Assembly (NCBI GenBank): GCA_018105865.1
Contig: CM030868.1
Span: 8,878,245 to 8,942,244 of the forward strand
Origin: Metaphire vulgaris
Lineage: Eukaryota > Annelida > Clitellata > Crassiclitellata > Megascolecidae
Direction: 5' to 3'
DNA length: 64,000 nt
A model generated the notes under the pieces. The model had not been told where the DNA came from and searched no databases. It worked only from the letters and a program-made list of their open reading frames with translations. The position numbers and the translations under genes are program-made. Numbering within the stretch: the first letter of the stretch is position 1; each line of letters begins with the position of its first letter. Shown piece after piece: positions 32,359 through 42,913 of this stretch.

Positions 32359-33650
32359 AAAATTCGTATACCTAAGATCAGTACTGACAGAAGATGGACT
32401 AAACAAAGAAGACATAATAAGGAGAATTGGACTAACAAGTGCAGCATTTGGAAAGCTTCAGAATATATGGAAAGACAAACAAATATAATTGAAAACAAAA
32501 CTAAAGCTATATAATACACTGATCAAACCAATACTATTATATGGATCAGAATTAGGGATGTGAGTTAGGAAAATTCTTCCTCTGGAAATTTCCGAAAAAT
32601 TCAGTACTTTTCCGAAAGGAAAAGTTGATTATTAATGTTATTTATTATTATAATTATTATTACTGTTTATTATTAGTATTTATTACTATTGATTACTATT
32701 ACTGATATCTATTATTATTTTTTTATCATTATTACTATTTATAACTATTCATTTGTTGGGCATTTGTTAACAAGTTAACAACTGTCAGTATGGTAGCGCT
32801 ATATAATGTCTGAGTCGGAAGTCGCAGAGAACCAGTTACCAGAGTACGCGACGCCGTTTGCTGTCTGATTTGTTAAAACTATAATAAATCTCGATGTTGT
32901 GAAAAATTAACGAATTGTCACAAAACAAAACTAAACACTTGTTTATTTTACGGTATTTACCCATAGTCTCGCACTCTCGCCAGCACTCGAGTGAAGCTGG
33001 TTCCCTGAGCAGCAAGCAGAATACTTAAATTGGCGGGATCTCGTTAAAATATCGGAGAACCGTTTTCAACCATTTTTCCCTATGTGCCAAAAATATATAA
33101 TAAAACTTCGTTCTTAGCTGTGGGACCTGCGGTAATTAATTTTGTCCACTGCTGTCTGTTTACCTCTAAAAAAGAGAGAAGTTTTGAAGGCTTTTATAAC
33201 TTTTCGGAAGTATTCATTTCTTTCGAATATTTCCCATTCTACTTTTTTCGGAAAAGTTACATCCCTAATCAGAATGCTGGACCATAAAGAAGAAAGACGA
33301 AAGAAGATTAATGACTGCAGAAATGAACTGGTCAAGAAGAATAGCAGGAGTCAGCAGAAGACAAAGAATAAGAAATGAAATGATCAGAGAAAAGACAGAG
33401 CAAAAAGAAATGATAATTGAATCAATACAGAAATGAAGACTGAAATGGTTTGGTCATGTGGAAAGAATGAAGGAAGGAAGAATACAAAAGAAATCACTAT
33501 ATAACCATGTTGAAGGGAAAAGGAGAAAAGAAAGACCAAGAAAAACATGGATAGAAAACTTAGAGGAGGATGCAGAAGAAATGCAAATGAACTTAATCCA
33601 ATTGAAGGAACTCATTCAGACCCATCGTCCAACCCAATAGGGAAAGACAG
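32359..33650 (+). mobile_element. LINE fragment interrupted by a hAT
   Basis: The plus-strand RT C-terminus reads KFVYLRSVLTEDGLNKEDII, GLTSAAFGKLQNIWKDKQI and TLIKPILLYGSE up to 32552. It resumes after the hAT as CWTIKKKDERRLMTAEMNW, then KWFGHVERMKEGRIQKKSLY and KRRKERPRKTWIENLEEDA. Removing the hAT and one copy of its duplication restores LLYGSECWT, a standard motif of this family. Confidence 0.82.
32553..33267. mobile_element. 715-bp hAT-type element, duplication ATCAGAAT
   Basis: ATCAGAAT is duplicated at 32545-32552 and 33268-33275. The ends read TAGGGATGTGAGTTAGGAAA and, inward from the right, TAGGGATGTAACTTTTCCGA. TTTCCGAAAA motifs recur subterminally. It is non-coding and AT-rich. 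Confidence 0.9.
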
Positions 33651-34640
33651 AAGGAAAGAAAGAAGAAGATCAACAGAGATACGAATTTGAGTATCATCAG
33701 CATAAAGATGATAGGCCACTTGATGTTCATCAAGAAGTGCGCCCAATGGGGTTGCATAGAGAGTAAACAGCAGAGGTCCAACGACAGAGCCTTGAGCGAC
33801 ACCACAAGACAGATCAGTCGGAGTTGAGAGAGTCTCATTTATAATCATTGATTGAGTGTGGGGATGTAAATATTAAGTAAACCAATGTAAAGCAGCATCA
33901 GAGATTCCAAACTAATGTTTAAAATGATGAAGAATAGAAAGATCAACAGTGGCAGATATGTCAAGAAGTAAAAGAGCAGTAACTTCCCCAGCATCAATAG
34001 CCTGAACAATGTAATAATGAACTGCCAACAGAGCCGTTTCAGTGGAATTATATTTTCAGTAGGCAGACTGAAAAGGGAGGTAGTCTGGACTTGAACACAA
34101 ATGAGCATATATTTGCTTATTAACAATTCTTCCAAGAATTTTTGATAGGAAATTAAGATTAGATATAGGCCTATAGTTAGACAACTCATCAGGAGAGAGA
34201 TGGCTTTTAAAGTAGTGGATGAATAACTGAATGGGCGAACGAAGAGGGGAAACATCGAGCAATGAGAGAGCTTTATGAGAGAAAGGCATGATATTATTGG
34301 GTCCAGGACATCAAAACAATCTTTGATAATTCAAGTTGGTAGGACATCCAGGATACACTGACTAGATGGTGATGTAAAGATTTTCTGGCAAACTTCATTA
34401 AGGGTGGTAGGTTTAAAGGAAAGAAGAGTAATTGGTGGGGATTTTGGAAGAGGGAAACCTGTTGAAGGTTGTGAAATTTTAGGCAGATGATAGATATTTC
34501 ATTGGAGAAAAATTGGCAGAAGACATCTGGGAATGATGATAAGAGAAGGTTACCATGTGTGACATTTGATTTTTCCCTATGAAGAATGCTATTCCGAGAT
34601 ATCAAAAGTAGACGAAGATTAGAAGAATTTTGCTGATACA
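33640..34640 (-). mobile_element. LINE RT core, decayed
   Basis: Minus-strand pieces in order: ELSNYRPISNLNFLSKILGR and SSPDYLPFQSAY (about 34190-34060), LLLLDISATVDLSIL (about 33960), GVAQGSVVGPLLFTLYATPL (about 33790) and HLYADDTQIRISVDLLL (about 33690). The C-terminal half is missing because the copy is joined to the LINE above it at about 33645. Confidence 0.78.
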
Positions 34641-34644
34641 AGAT

Positions 34645-35095
34645 TAGTTTATTTATTTACAAACAATTTCTATAGCTCAGTAAGACAAATCTAAGGCTTA
34701 CAACAAGTGCATTTTAACACATGTCAATATCCTATGCTTAATAAATGTGTTTTTAGATTCCTTATGAAGAGACTGACAGAGTCCGCTTTAGTAATATTTT
34801 CAGGTAAATAATTCCATAGTATTGGATGCTCACATGCAAATGACCTCTCTCCGAACTTGGAGGTCTTAGGTGAAGGAAGGATAAGCAATTGAACCCAATG
34901 ACCAGACTGGAGAAGCGCTCTCCTTTCATTCGTTGTTGATCTTTGTACCAGTATGGCTAGGTAATCATGGCAGTACAGATCAAGTAGCGCCCAAAAAGTC
35001 AACCAGCAGTGTTTATAGATAATTAATGCGCTGCTGAAAATGGAGCCAGGTGGAGCCGGTCCCTGAGTAGTGGTGAGACATGATCACCCCCTCCC
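34645..35095 (-). mobile_element. LINE 3' fragment
   Basis: TTTATTTATTTACAAACAAT and TTCTATAGCTCAG mark the 3' end. The minus-strand frame reads MTFWALLDLYCHDYLAILV, FGERSFACEHPILWNYLPEN and LFIRNLKTHLLSIGY. Confidence 0.8.
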
Positions 35096-35280
35096 AACGG
35101 CAGCCAAAGACCACTCACATTAAATAGCTGGACTTGGTTAAAGAAATCAATTACAGACAATTTTGCATTGGTTTCTAAATTTCTGCTCATCACTCTTAGA
35201 AGAGATTTCCATCATTGTTCCAATTGGCTGCAACATCGCTTACCTTCAGCAATGTCAGCATTGAACCATGGTGATGATAA
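35096..35280 (-). mobile_element. Possible LINE linker fragment
   Basis: The minus-strand translation near 35260 gives SPWFNADIAEGKRCCSQLEQ, which resembles the region between endonuclease and RT domains of LINEs (an SPWFN/PWYN motif before basic residues). It is short and broken. Confidence 0.5.
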
Positions 35281-35479
35281 TGATGAGCTATAAATAGCAC
35301 CAGTAGTATGTTGCAGAACAGAAGATCAGATGCTGTATCCCTTCAATAGATCGCTCATTAATTATGTAGTTATATCCATTACAATACAAAAATGCATGGG
35401 CCATCACTGGTGTCATCAGAAGCAGCTTGCAATTGTGACCATTTATTGTCATAATGAAGCTCTCATCCAATGTAAGGTA

Positions 35480-35781
35480 AAGTTCATCCATAGGTTCAGT
35501 GCCCGTAGATGCCAGTGCTGATTGCAGTGCCATCTCTCTGTAAATACTGGTTTCATGACCATCAGCCCATAGGTGGTTAAGCCATTCATTGGCGGATGAT
35601 GGCCAGTCATTCAGTCGAACCTATGGTTACCTTCGCAATGTTGCCATTGCCACTCAGTTTTTGATGTTACAACCGCCCTCTGGCGAATAAGGCTAAGTCG
35701 ACCTTAGGGGCTCCTACGGGATTGAACCCGCTCCGTCAGCATGCATGCCCAGCGTGTAACCACTTCTGCCATCTTCCCGCC
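35480..35781 (-). repeat. tRNA-derived SINE, best copy
   Basis: Read from 35781 on the minus strand: GGCGGGAAGATGGCAGAAGT with an A-box-like TGGCAGAAGTGG, then a B-box-like GGGTTCAATCCC about 50 nt on, then AGGAGCCCC. The body holds GTAACATCAAAAACTGAGTG and GCAATGGCAACATTGCGAAG. Other copies are at 9680 and 20735. The acceptor stem cannot pair fully, so it is a SINE and not a tRNA gene. Confidence 0.75.
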
Positions 35782-35804
35782 AATATTTCTAACAGTTAAT
35801 GTAG

Positions 35805-35925
35805 TGTATGTAATGCAGCAGGATATTTGTATAGTGCCTCTTCTGAAGAATCAATAGAAGCACCCTGATGCAATTACTGCATATTGATAAAAAGACGAAG
35901 TTAAAGGGCTATAGAATTAAAATTG
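35805..35925 (-). mobile_element. LINE 3' end
   Basis: GATATTTGTATAGTGCCTCT, TCTGAAGAATCAATAGAAGC and GCAATTACTGCATATTG match the 3' end of the LINE at 13971-14060, in the same orientation. It is cut after about 120 bp. Confidence 0.65.
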
Positions 35926-36648
35926 ATCTGCGATGCTAAAATATTGGTTAAAAGCTCAAGAAAATAATAACCACAATATTTCTATGCAAATAATGCACCC
36001 ACAAGTACACAAGTATAACGCACACATGCATACAACACGTGGAAAAATGAATTTATGTAAAAAAAAAGATTTGCATACTGTGCTCATGCATATACCCTGC
36101 TCACATGTATACCGTGCCCATGTGTATAACCATGCTCAGTTGTATCAATTGCTAGATTTTAGAATAACTATGTAAATCTCAATGTTATAACCCCAGTATA
36201 TTGGAAGACAGATTTATTACATAGAATTAATTCTCATCCACTGCCTCTCCATTTAGCTCTCCTCTCCATTTAGCATCTCTCTGTAAATACTGATATTAAA
36301 CTGCACACTCACTGACTTATGTTTCTGTTATTATTGTATGAATATTGTAATCTTTGGTTGTTCCTTGATTTTGATTTGATGCTAATAAACTGACTTTTGA
36401 AATTTGAATGGTGTCTTAACATCAATTGTTTAACTCTTAATACATGGGGTCTCTGTCCACAATCACAATTGTTGCTTGAATTCTACTTCAAATTGGACAT
36501 TTAAACAAAGTTTCCCTTCACTCACTGCTGATCATCATAATGCCATTAGAGGCCTACATCAATTGTTAAAGTATCAAATAAATCTCTATTCAGTAACCTG
36601 GTTAATTAAAATCCTCATTCACTTGAATGTGGCTTCTGGCAAAGACAG
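35926..36648. other. Intronic stretch, no firm feature
   Basis: No coding sequence was recognised. Around 36080-36130 several TGTATACC(C/G)TGCTCA-type repeats occur, echoing 47480-47570. A GCTAATAAACTGACTTTTGA sequence near 36383 could be an old polyadenylated retrotransposon end. Confidence 0.4.
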
Positions 36649-36692
36649 AGAGAGACAGACAGACAGACAGAGACAGAGAGAGAGTGCGCACA
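36649..36692. repeat. GACA/GA simple repeat
   Basis: A GAGAGACAGACAGACAGACA tract continues into AGACAGAGAGAGAG within an intron, close upstream (on the plus strand) of SPAG1 exon d. Confidence 0.9.
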
Positions 36693-36765
36693 AGCAAATA
36701 TGTTTCTGAATTCCTTCTTATCCTTAAAACAAAATCAGACTCAATAAATTAAGTCAAAATATGAC

Positions 36766-36846
36766 CTGTCACTTCCTTTTAAAGCTGCATCATTTTTCAC
36801 TCCACCATTTATGGCTTGCCTGAAATCAACATAGGCATCCCTGTAC
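36766..36846 (-). CDS. SPAG1: SPAG1-like exon d
   Basis: An 81-bp exon carries one base of the previous lysine codon and ends with two bases (AG) of a split arginine. It encodes YRDAYVDFRQAINGGVKN, DAALKGSD and the start of R. It forms the last helix of the second TPR domain (the family has a GKAYVDYKxxL-type sequence here) and the short spacer before MDGPRWREKL. The acceptor is TTTTCAG, the donor GACAG then GTCATA. A 476-bp intron separates it from exon c and a 9.9-kb intron from exon e. Confidence 0.85.
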
Positions 36847-37090
36847 CTGAAAACAAAAAACAGAAACACTGAAAACAATTAACTGAATCTTTTAAAACTT
36901 GAAAACATTCACAAATACATGCCAAGAAAATTTTAAAAAACTGAGAACAATGTCTTCTAAACTAAATGCAACCACCAAAAAATATTCAACAAATTTCTAA
37001 TATATATTCAATGAAGGCATTTAAATAGAAGAACAAAATATAGAAAACAGTAAAAAAACTGAAAATGAAACACAGGTTAGGAGATAATAA

Positions 37091-37174
37091 GCTCAGTAAT
37101 TAAAAACTCTGCAAAGAGAAAAAAGTATAAAAGCTCAGTAATCAAAAACTCTGCAAAGAGAAAAAAGTATAAAC
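37091..37174. repeat. 42-bp tandem duplication
   Basis: GCTCAGTAATTAAAAACTCT and the following GCAAAGAGAAAAAAGTATAA are repeated once with a single difference (second copy starts at 37133). It is a recent local duplication in the intron. Confidence 0.9.
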
Positions 37175-37322
37175 CCAAAAAAGTCAAAAATAATTAATGA
37201 CAAATAAACAAAATCTACATACAAGTATGAAGTTCACTATCAGACATATAATAAAACTTGTACTTATGAGAAATGATAAATATTAGCAAACAACATGATA
37301 CAAATGATAAGAAATAGACTAC

Positions 37323-37503
37323 TTCTCTATCTGTTCATAGGCGATTGCCCTGCGAAGGTAAGGTTTAGCGGAGTTTGGAAAGAGTTTAACTGCTTCACCA
37401 CAATCCTCAATGCACCCATGACAGTTGCCAACCTTTAGTTTACAAGCAGCACGATTGTTAAAGAGAACTGAAAGATTGAGTGCATGCTTCAAACGATCAC
37501 TCT
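37323..37503 (-). CDS. SPAG1: SPAG1-like exon c (TPR)
   Basis: A 181-bp exon (two bases of a split glutamate, 59 codons, two bases of a split lysine) encodes SDRLKHALNLSVLFNNRAAC, KLKVGNCHGCIEDCGEAVKL and FPNSAKPYLRRAIAYEQIE. It is the central TPR domain. The NNRAAC(Y/K)LK and GNC-GCI-DC blocks are highly specific to SPAG1, and the asparagine of FNNRA plus KPYLRR supply carboxylate-clamp residues. The acceptor is TATTTTAG and the donor GAGAA then GTAGTC. This is the exon that best separates SPAG1 from RPAP3 and other TPR co-chaperones. Confidence 0.92.
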
Positions 37504-37989
37504 CTAAAATAACAAAATAATTACTATTATGTATCCAGGACTGTCGTTCACAAGATCCAAGTCTTGTTCTCAAGATATACTGAGACTTAGTTTTGAAAGT
37601 CTTGTTCTTAGTCTAGATCTCTATGCAACAGCAATCCCTATAATTCAGCATCTCACCATGTTTGGCAGTCAATCACAGTTGTAAATATTAAGTGAGGATT
37701 TAGTGAAATCTTTATATGCAGCATTCATCATCTATCACTGGTTAAAACCAAGTAATTAGAGGGTCTTTAAGTAAGCCAAGGGTCTTTAAGTAAGCAATTG
37801 GGTTGTATCATTAACAGCAATGATTGACGATGGAGGGAAACTTTGTTCATGCTTCTAGTTGGAAGCAGAATTTGAAAGGTGACGGTGATCAACTAAGTTA
37901 CTGAATAGAGATTCTACACTGTGAGCCAATAAAACAAAACCCCTTTTATTTTGGGAATAACTTTGTCAATTTTTAGATTAAGCTTGATA
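37504..37989. other. Intron sequence, nothing recognised
   Basis: AT-rich sequence directly upstream of exon c. No transposon boundary or open frame was recognised. Confidence 0.5.
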
Positions 37990-38170
37990 AAACTTAGTAA
38001 TGTTGTAGTCAACCAGTTATATTTCAGTTTTGAAATAATTCTAGTTTCTATTCAGTTTCTGTTTTAGGGTTGCAAATTATAGTTTCTATTCAGTTTCAGT
38101 TTTTATTAAATTTAGTTTAAGTTCCAGTTAACTATCTTAATATAATGTCAGTTTCTATTCAGCTGCAGTT
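37990..38170 (+). repeat. TTTCTATTCAGTTTCAG repeat cluster, copy 1
   Basis: AGTTTCTATTCAGTTTCAGT and AGTTCCAGTTAACTATCTTA blocks occur here and again in the same order and orientation at 39175-39305. The pattern resembles hAT subterminal repeats, but no termini or target duplication were found. Confidence 0.6.
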
Positions 38171-39174
38171 AACCAATAATCACTGTCAACATTCAAGAAT
38201 TGCCAAGCACCAATTGTTCAGTTCAGTTAAGTGTAACTTAGTTAAATCAAATCTGCATTTAATTTTAAGAAGACTCTCATTTCTAAATTTTTTGCAAGAT
38301 AATTCCTTCGGCCAGCTGTTAACCACCCACACAGTGAGAAGATTTGCCCTACATAAGCTTGTGAGGCAGGCCCAGTGATTGTTGACGTTTCATTTGCTCC
38401 ACAGAACCTGATGCCCAGTATGTAATGGACCGATTGAGACATTCTGAAAGTATCTGTGTCTGTGACTGCAGTGATGATCCAGTGCAAGTAATTGACTATA
38501 CTTTTTCTGCTGGTTTCACAGCATACTTGGACTTTGCTTGCATTTCAGGTAAATTCTCAAAATCCTTATAGGCAGCCGAGTGGCTCCTAGACATAATTAT
38601 GAGTCTGCAATGCAGAAACATGTCATAAATAAAGTTAGGAAACATTTTACGCAATCTTGGAGATGCCAAGAGGATTGGTTTCATAAGTATTTAGATAGCT
38701 GCAATTTTGCCAATGATAAACAATGACTCTTATCGGTAATAAAAAGACAAGTTTGCTATGGAAAAAAAGTTACATGCCTCAGTCCTCACCCTTAAGTTTG
38801 TACTATTTTTTTCCTGCCAAGTGCATCCCACACATTTTCCCATCTGCTGTCTCTGCCATGCAAACACTCATATTCTTTTTTGCATCATACATAAAAAAAT
38901 TTCAAATTTGGTTTTCACACCGGTGACTGAGATAGACTCATATTTAGTAAACTTTAACTGCACCGTGTAATGGAATAAAGAATCCCTAGATTTGCTACAT
39001 TAAATTTGCCACTTAGTCATCGTGCACATTGCATAGTTCTGTGATAAAGTAAGCAGGCAAGTAAAATTTCGTTAACCGGAATGGCACTTTCAAAATCAAA
39101 CTCAACAGGTACAGTAAGTTGTGATATGTGTATTTAAATCCAAAAGACCTTTAAAAATTGCCAGTATATACTTA
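38171..39174. other. Sequence between two direct repeats, no gene
   Basis: Short open frames exist, but none has recognisable domains. It may be the body of an unidentified element bounded by the direct repeats on either side. Confidence 0.35.
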
Positions 39175-39305
39175 CAATTTCAGTTTTGAAAAAATATAGT
39201 TTCTATTCATTTTCAGTTTAGATATAAATATAGTTTCAGTTCCAGTTAACTATCTTAATATACCGGTAATTTCAGTTTCTATTCAGTTACAGTTAATCGA
39301 TATAT
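39175..39305 (+). repeat. TTTCTATTCAGTTTCAG repeat cluster, copy 2
   Basis: This direct repeat of 37990-38170 includes AGTTCCAGTTAACTATCTTA followed by ATATACCGGTAATTTCAGTT. Confidence 0.6.
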
Positions 39306-39429
39306 CATTGTCCCCAAGACATTTGTGTGCAGGCTGCATGCTATATCTATTATTTGTGGCAACTGTATTTCATGAAACAAAACACAAACCAATTATTCAT
39401 TTACATGGTATACATTTGGAAAGAATGAC

Positions 39430-39906
39430 CATAGTGAGTGGCTGGCAGGAAGCATCTCCTGCAGCAGAACGTCATATGAAGACCTAACCCTCTCATCAGT
39501 GAAGAAGACAGAGTCAACTCCTGCTGATGAGAAGTTGTGCAACAACTGCTTTGATCATGTAAAATGAGCTAGGCAATTGGCTGCAGTCAACTACTGTGCA
39601 CGGTGCTTCTTCAGGTATTTCAAATGCAGACCGTTGTGAATAATGCGCCAGACAGAATTATTCACAGTGGAACCACCAGTCAACCTCCAAAATGACTGAA
39701 TTTACGCTTCAATTGCAGTCAAGAATGTGACTTTACAGCTGAGAAACTGCTTTGCACATGCCCAACAATTCAGTAATGGTTTCCATTGCTGCATCCAACC
39801 TGGGCTGCACCAGTCTCATTTTCATTGAGTCGATTGTCATGATGAACGGCGTCTATTAACATGACATTCTGCCACAGGAGATGCTTCCTGCCATCCTTTC
39901 ACTATG
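39430..39906. mobile_element. Foldback element with 19-bp perfect inverted repeat
   Basis: TGGCAGGAAGCATCTCCTG near 39443-39461 is matched exactly on the other strand near 39869-39887. Similarity extends on both sides (ATAGTGA outward and GCAGAA(C/T)GTCAT inward), giving roughly 55-bp imperfect terminal repeats. It is about 0.47 kb and non-coding. Confidence 0.7.
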
Positions 39907-39944
39907 CTTTTTCAGTCTGTGCACATTTGCCACTCACGCTATGG

Positions 39945-40370
39945 TTACTGCTTGATTAGGAGTCTGCGTCGGTCTGTCTCTCAAGCTGTCCTTAAGACGT
40001 TGGTTGTTGCTCTGGTACTGACTAGGTTGGACTATGGCAATGCTGTTCTTGAAGGGTCACCTGCCTACTCTTTTGACCGTTTGCAGTCAGTTTTGAATAG
40101 TGCCACTCGTCTCATCTTTCATTCTGCCCGATATGATCATGTCACCCCGCTTCTTATGGATCTTCATTGGCTGTTGGCGCCTGAGCGCATTACATTCAAG
40201 CTATCAACCTTTGTATATCTCTGCCTTCACGGGTTGGGTCCGAACTATCTTGCATCTGAGTTTCACAGCGTTTCTGACCTCGTGGGCCGCAAGCGACTTA
40301 GATCGTCAACAACTTCGTTGCTTATCGTTCCGAGAACACATCTTGTCACCGTCGTTGGATATTTTCGCTC
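39945..40370 (+). mobile_element. LINE C-terminal fragment
   Basis: The plus-strand frame reads SLRRSVSQAVLKTLVVALVL, TRLDYGNAVLEGSPAYSFDR, HVTPLLMDLHWLLAPERITF and RSSTTSLLIVPRTHLVTVVG. It differs at only a minority of residues from the minus-strand copy at 29084-30037. It lacks 5' and 3' ends. Confidence 0.85.
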
Positions 40371-40654
40371 ATATAAGAAGGTGTGAATATAATGCGATTA
40401 CATGCTCGCATATCACGTGATCGCATATTTAACAATATGCAATAGATTTACAGGGGATTAGTGCCCGGCTGGATGACCTGTTTTTGCTCGTCAGCCCTTT
40501 TTTTACTGAAAAACACAGCAACTTCTGCAAATATGCCGTGTATAAATGGAAAATTTAGGTGCACAAATGGGAAATTTACATATTTTCTCCACATATTTAG
40601 GACCTTTAAGTCACATGTATTTCCTGAAAACTCGCCGCATTAAACTCACAGCCC
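40371..40654. other. Unassigned stretch
   Basis: No coding or repeat feature was recognised between two LINE fragments. Confidence 0.5.
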
Positions 40655-41215
40655 TAATAGATGGCATACCGGAAAAATTCTTCAGAGTACTGGGTGGTGA
40701 AAAAAATGTTAACCAGTAGGACTATGTAACGAAATTTACATAATGTGAGAACAGCCACAGGACCTTTTAAGAACATTAATGAAACAGAATGTGGAGACTT
40801 CTTAACTATAAGTCTCATCTGCCATGCTGCAGAGATTGTCATAATAGAAGAAAATTGAGAATTGAAGATCAGTATGGCTTCAGAAAACAAACCATGTTGC
40901 AAAGAGAAAAACAAAGGAAACAAACAAACATACATTATCATTACCAAAGAAACTCCATCTTTTTGGACACATATGCATAATGAAAGATGACAGAAAGATC
41001 AAAGCTCTAATGTTTAGAATAATGGAGGGTTCCAATAAGAGAGAGAGACCACACAGGGAATGGTGCGATGATATTGAGGAGTGGCGTGGAAGCAGTTTAC
41101 AGGATCTTAGTCACAGATCAATGAACAGGAAAGAATGACAGAAAACTGTGGAGATGGCATTGTACACCAATGGGCGATGAGCCCACGGTTAATGATGATG
41201 ATGATGATGATAGCT
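40655..41215 (+). mobile_element. LINE fragment with GAT tail
   Basis: RRKLRIEDQYGFRKQ (about 40850-40890) is an RT motif. Later, KRERPHREWCDDIEEW (about 41040-41080) and a C-terminus followed by TGATGATGATGATGATGA (about 41190-41212) form the 3' end typical of RTE-type elements. It is broken by frameshifts. Confidence 0.7.
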
Positions 41216-41219
41216 TCAG

Positions 41220-41802
41220 AGTATATAGGAGCACAAGACAATAAATTGAAACATTCAACAGAGCTTTCAAAAGAGCTAATGGAAGAAAATTGTGGACTCT
41301 AAGATAAACACAAATAAATAATATTACTCAACTATGAAACTATGAATATGAAAATACTATATATATTCAACATTCAGGTATGCATGCAAATGCTGGACAC
41401 TAAAAAAACAGATGAAAGAAAAAATTTTTGTATTCGAGATGTGGTGCTTTAGAAGAATACTCAAAATAAGTTGGCAGGAAAGAACAACAAATGAGGAAGT
41501 ACTAAAAAGAATGGGAGAAAAAAAATTTATTAGCAGAAATAATAAAGAGGAAAATACAATACGCCAGACACATCATGCGAGGTTCATGCCCAGAACAGGC
41601 CAAAATATTCTTGAAGGGCAAATATGAGGGAAATCCAACCAAAGGAAGGCCACGTAAAGAATGGCTGGAGGAGGTTAAAGAACAAACAAAAATATAAAAC
41701 TATGGGAAAATGAAAATATGTGCCAAAGACAGGAATCGATGGAGACAATTCTTAACTGTCAACTTTCAAAATGAAGATGATACATAAAGAAGAAGAAGAA
41801 TA
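41220..41802 (+). mobile_element. LINE 3' fragment with GAA tail
   Basis: The frame 41412-41627 reads FEMWCFRRILKISWQERTTN then EEVLKRMGEKKFISR, then KGRPRKEWLEEVKEQ and RNRWRQFLTVNFQ in other frames. It ends in GAAGAAGAAGAATAA. It is the same family as the layer-3 LINE at 15032-17847. Confidence 0.75.
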
Positions 41803-41986
41803 AACTTGTATAGTATGGTAGATCTTGGGATAGCAAATGTCACTATTAGACTACCATCGTTTGACGTCTGAAGCATTGCCTTAGCGATACACACTGTCAT
41901 AACAATACACAGGAAATTACTAGATCATATCAGAATATTAATTTCAAAGACATACAATATTTAATAACTGCAGAATATAGACGTAC

Positions 41987-42557
41987 CGGGTATTTTGTTA
42001 ATGGCAGCATTGTACTTTTGCAAGGCATCAGCATATTGTCCTCTGCGAAACAATTCATTCCCTTCATCCTTTAGAGTAACAATATGTTTTTCCAAAAGTG
42101 GAGGGGGTTGACTGAAAGCAACCTCTTTGTTTGAGACAGTAGGTATTGCACTGAAATCTGATGTGGATGCTTCAATTTCCATATTTTTAATAGAAGATTC
42201 TGCATCATTAAGTTTACCTGCATTTGGCTCACCACAACACCCATTAGAAATACTTTTGGCAAAACAATGTATACTAATTTCTTTGCTGTTATTAGATCCA
42301 TAAGTTGACTTTGGTTCTGAGCTGTCCTGAAGGTCTGAGCTGCTCAGAGAATGTTTCTCCAAGACAGATTCTTCCAATGATATATTTTCCTCATTTGCAA
42401 CAACAGCAGAAACATCAGGACTTATGAAATCTTTCATCTTCTGTGTTTCATCACAATCCACTGTCAAAGTATCCAGCCCTTCAACCTCTTCAATTTTCAA
42501 ATGACGACCAGATATTTTCTGGTCAGCAAGAGCAATTTCCACCTCCTTCAAAATGGC
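41987..42557 (-). CDS. SPAG1: SPAG1-like exon b (linker and TPR start)
   Basis: A 571-bp exon starts at phase 0 (AILKEVEIALADQKIS) and ends with the first base of a split glutamate. About 145 residues form an acidic, serine-rich low-complexity linker (LDTLTVDCDETQKMKDF, SLSSSDLQDSSEPKS). The last 35 residues, LLEKHIVTLKDEGNELFRRG and QYADALQKYNAAINKIP, open the second TPR domain, with clamp residues K and N in KDEGN. The acceptor is TTTGTAG, the donor CCCG then GTACGT. The linker is poorly conserved in this family, so identity rests on the flanking TPRs. Confidence 0.87.
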
Positions 42558-42913
42558 CTACAAATAAACACATTGTGGTCTTTCAAAACATTTGCTTAAC
42601 CAAGAAATCAGATTACTGATAAGATCAAAAAATTTAGTCTCAGAAAGTCATGTTGCTCCAGAGAAAACGTGCCTTTCTAAATTCATGGTTTTAAAATGTA
42701 GTTTCTTTGTCTAAAAAGTAAACAAATATTTAAAAGAATAACAAATTAGTAACAAATTAACTAATTAAAAAGCAATAATGAATTAAAAACTAATAGATGA
42801 GCAAAATCAGGTTCTGCTAACCAAAAGAAATAATCTGGAATTCTAAAAAAATAATATTGGTGTTAAGGCTTCAACACCTATCTGTATTAAATCAAAATGT
42901 TTTATGAACTTAC

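Noticed and set aside
33845..34255. 136-codon minus-strand open frame rich in Leu and Phe, resembling a membrane protein
   Set aside because: It is a frame-shifted reading of decayed LINE RT sequence. RT motifs (SNYRPISNL, LYADDTQ) lie in the neighbouring frames.
35707..35781. Possible tRNA gene on the minus strand
   Set aside because: A-box- and B-box-like motifs are present, but the acceptor and anticodon stems do not pair properly and the sequence continues into a repeated body, so it is a SINE.
36649..36692. Possible splicing enhancer or regulatory site near exon d
   Set aside because: It is a plain GACA/GA simple repeat on the downstream (donor) side of the exon; nothing in the sequence shows function.
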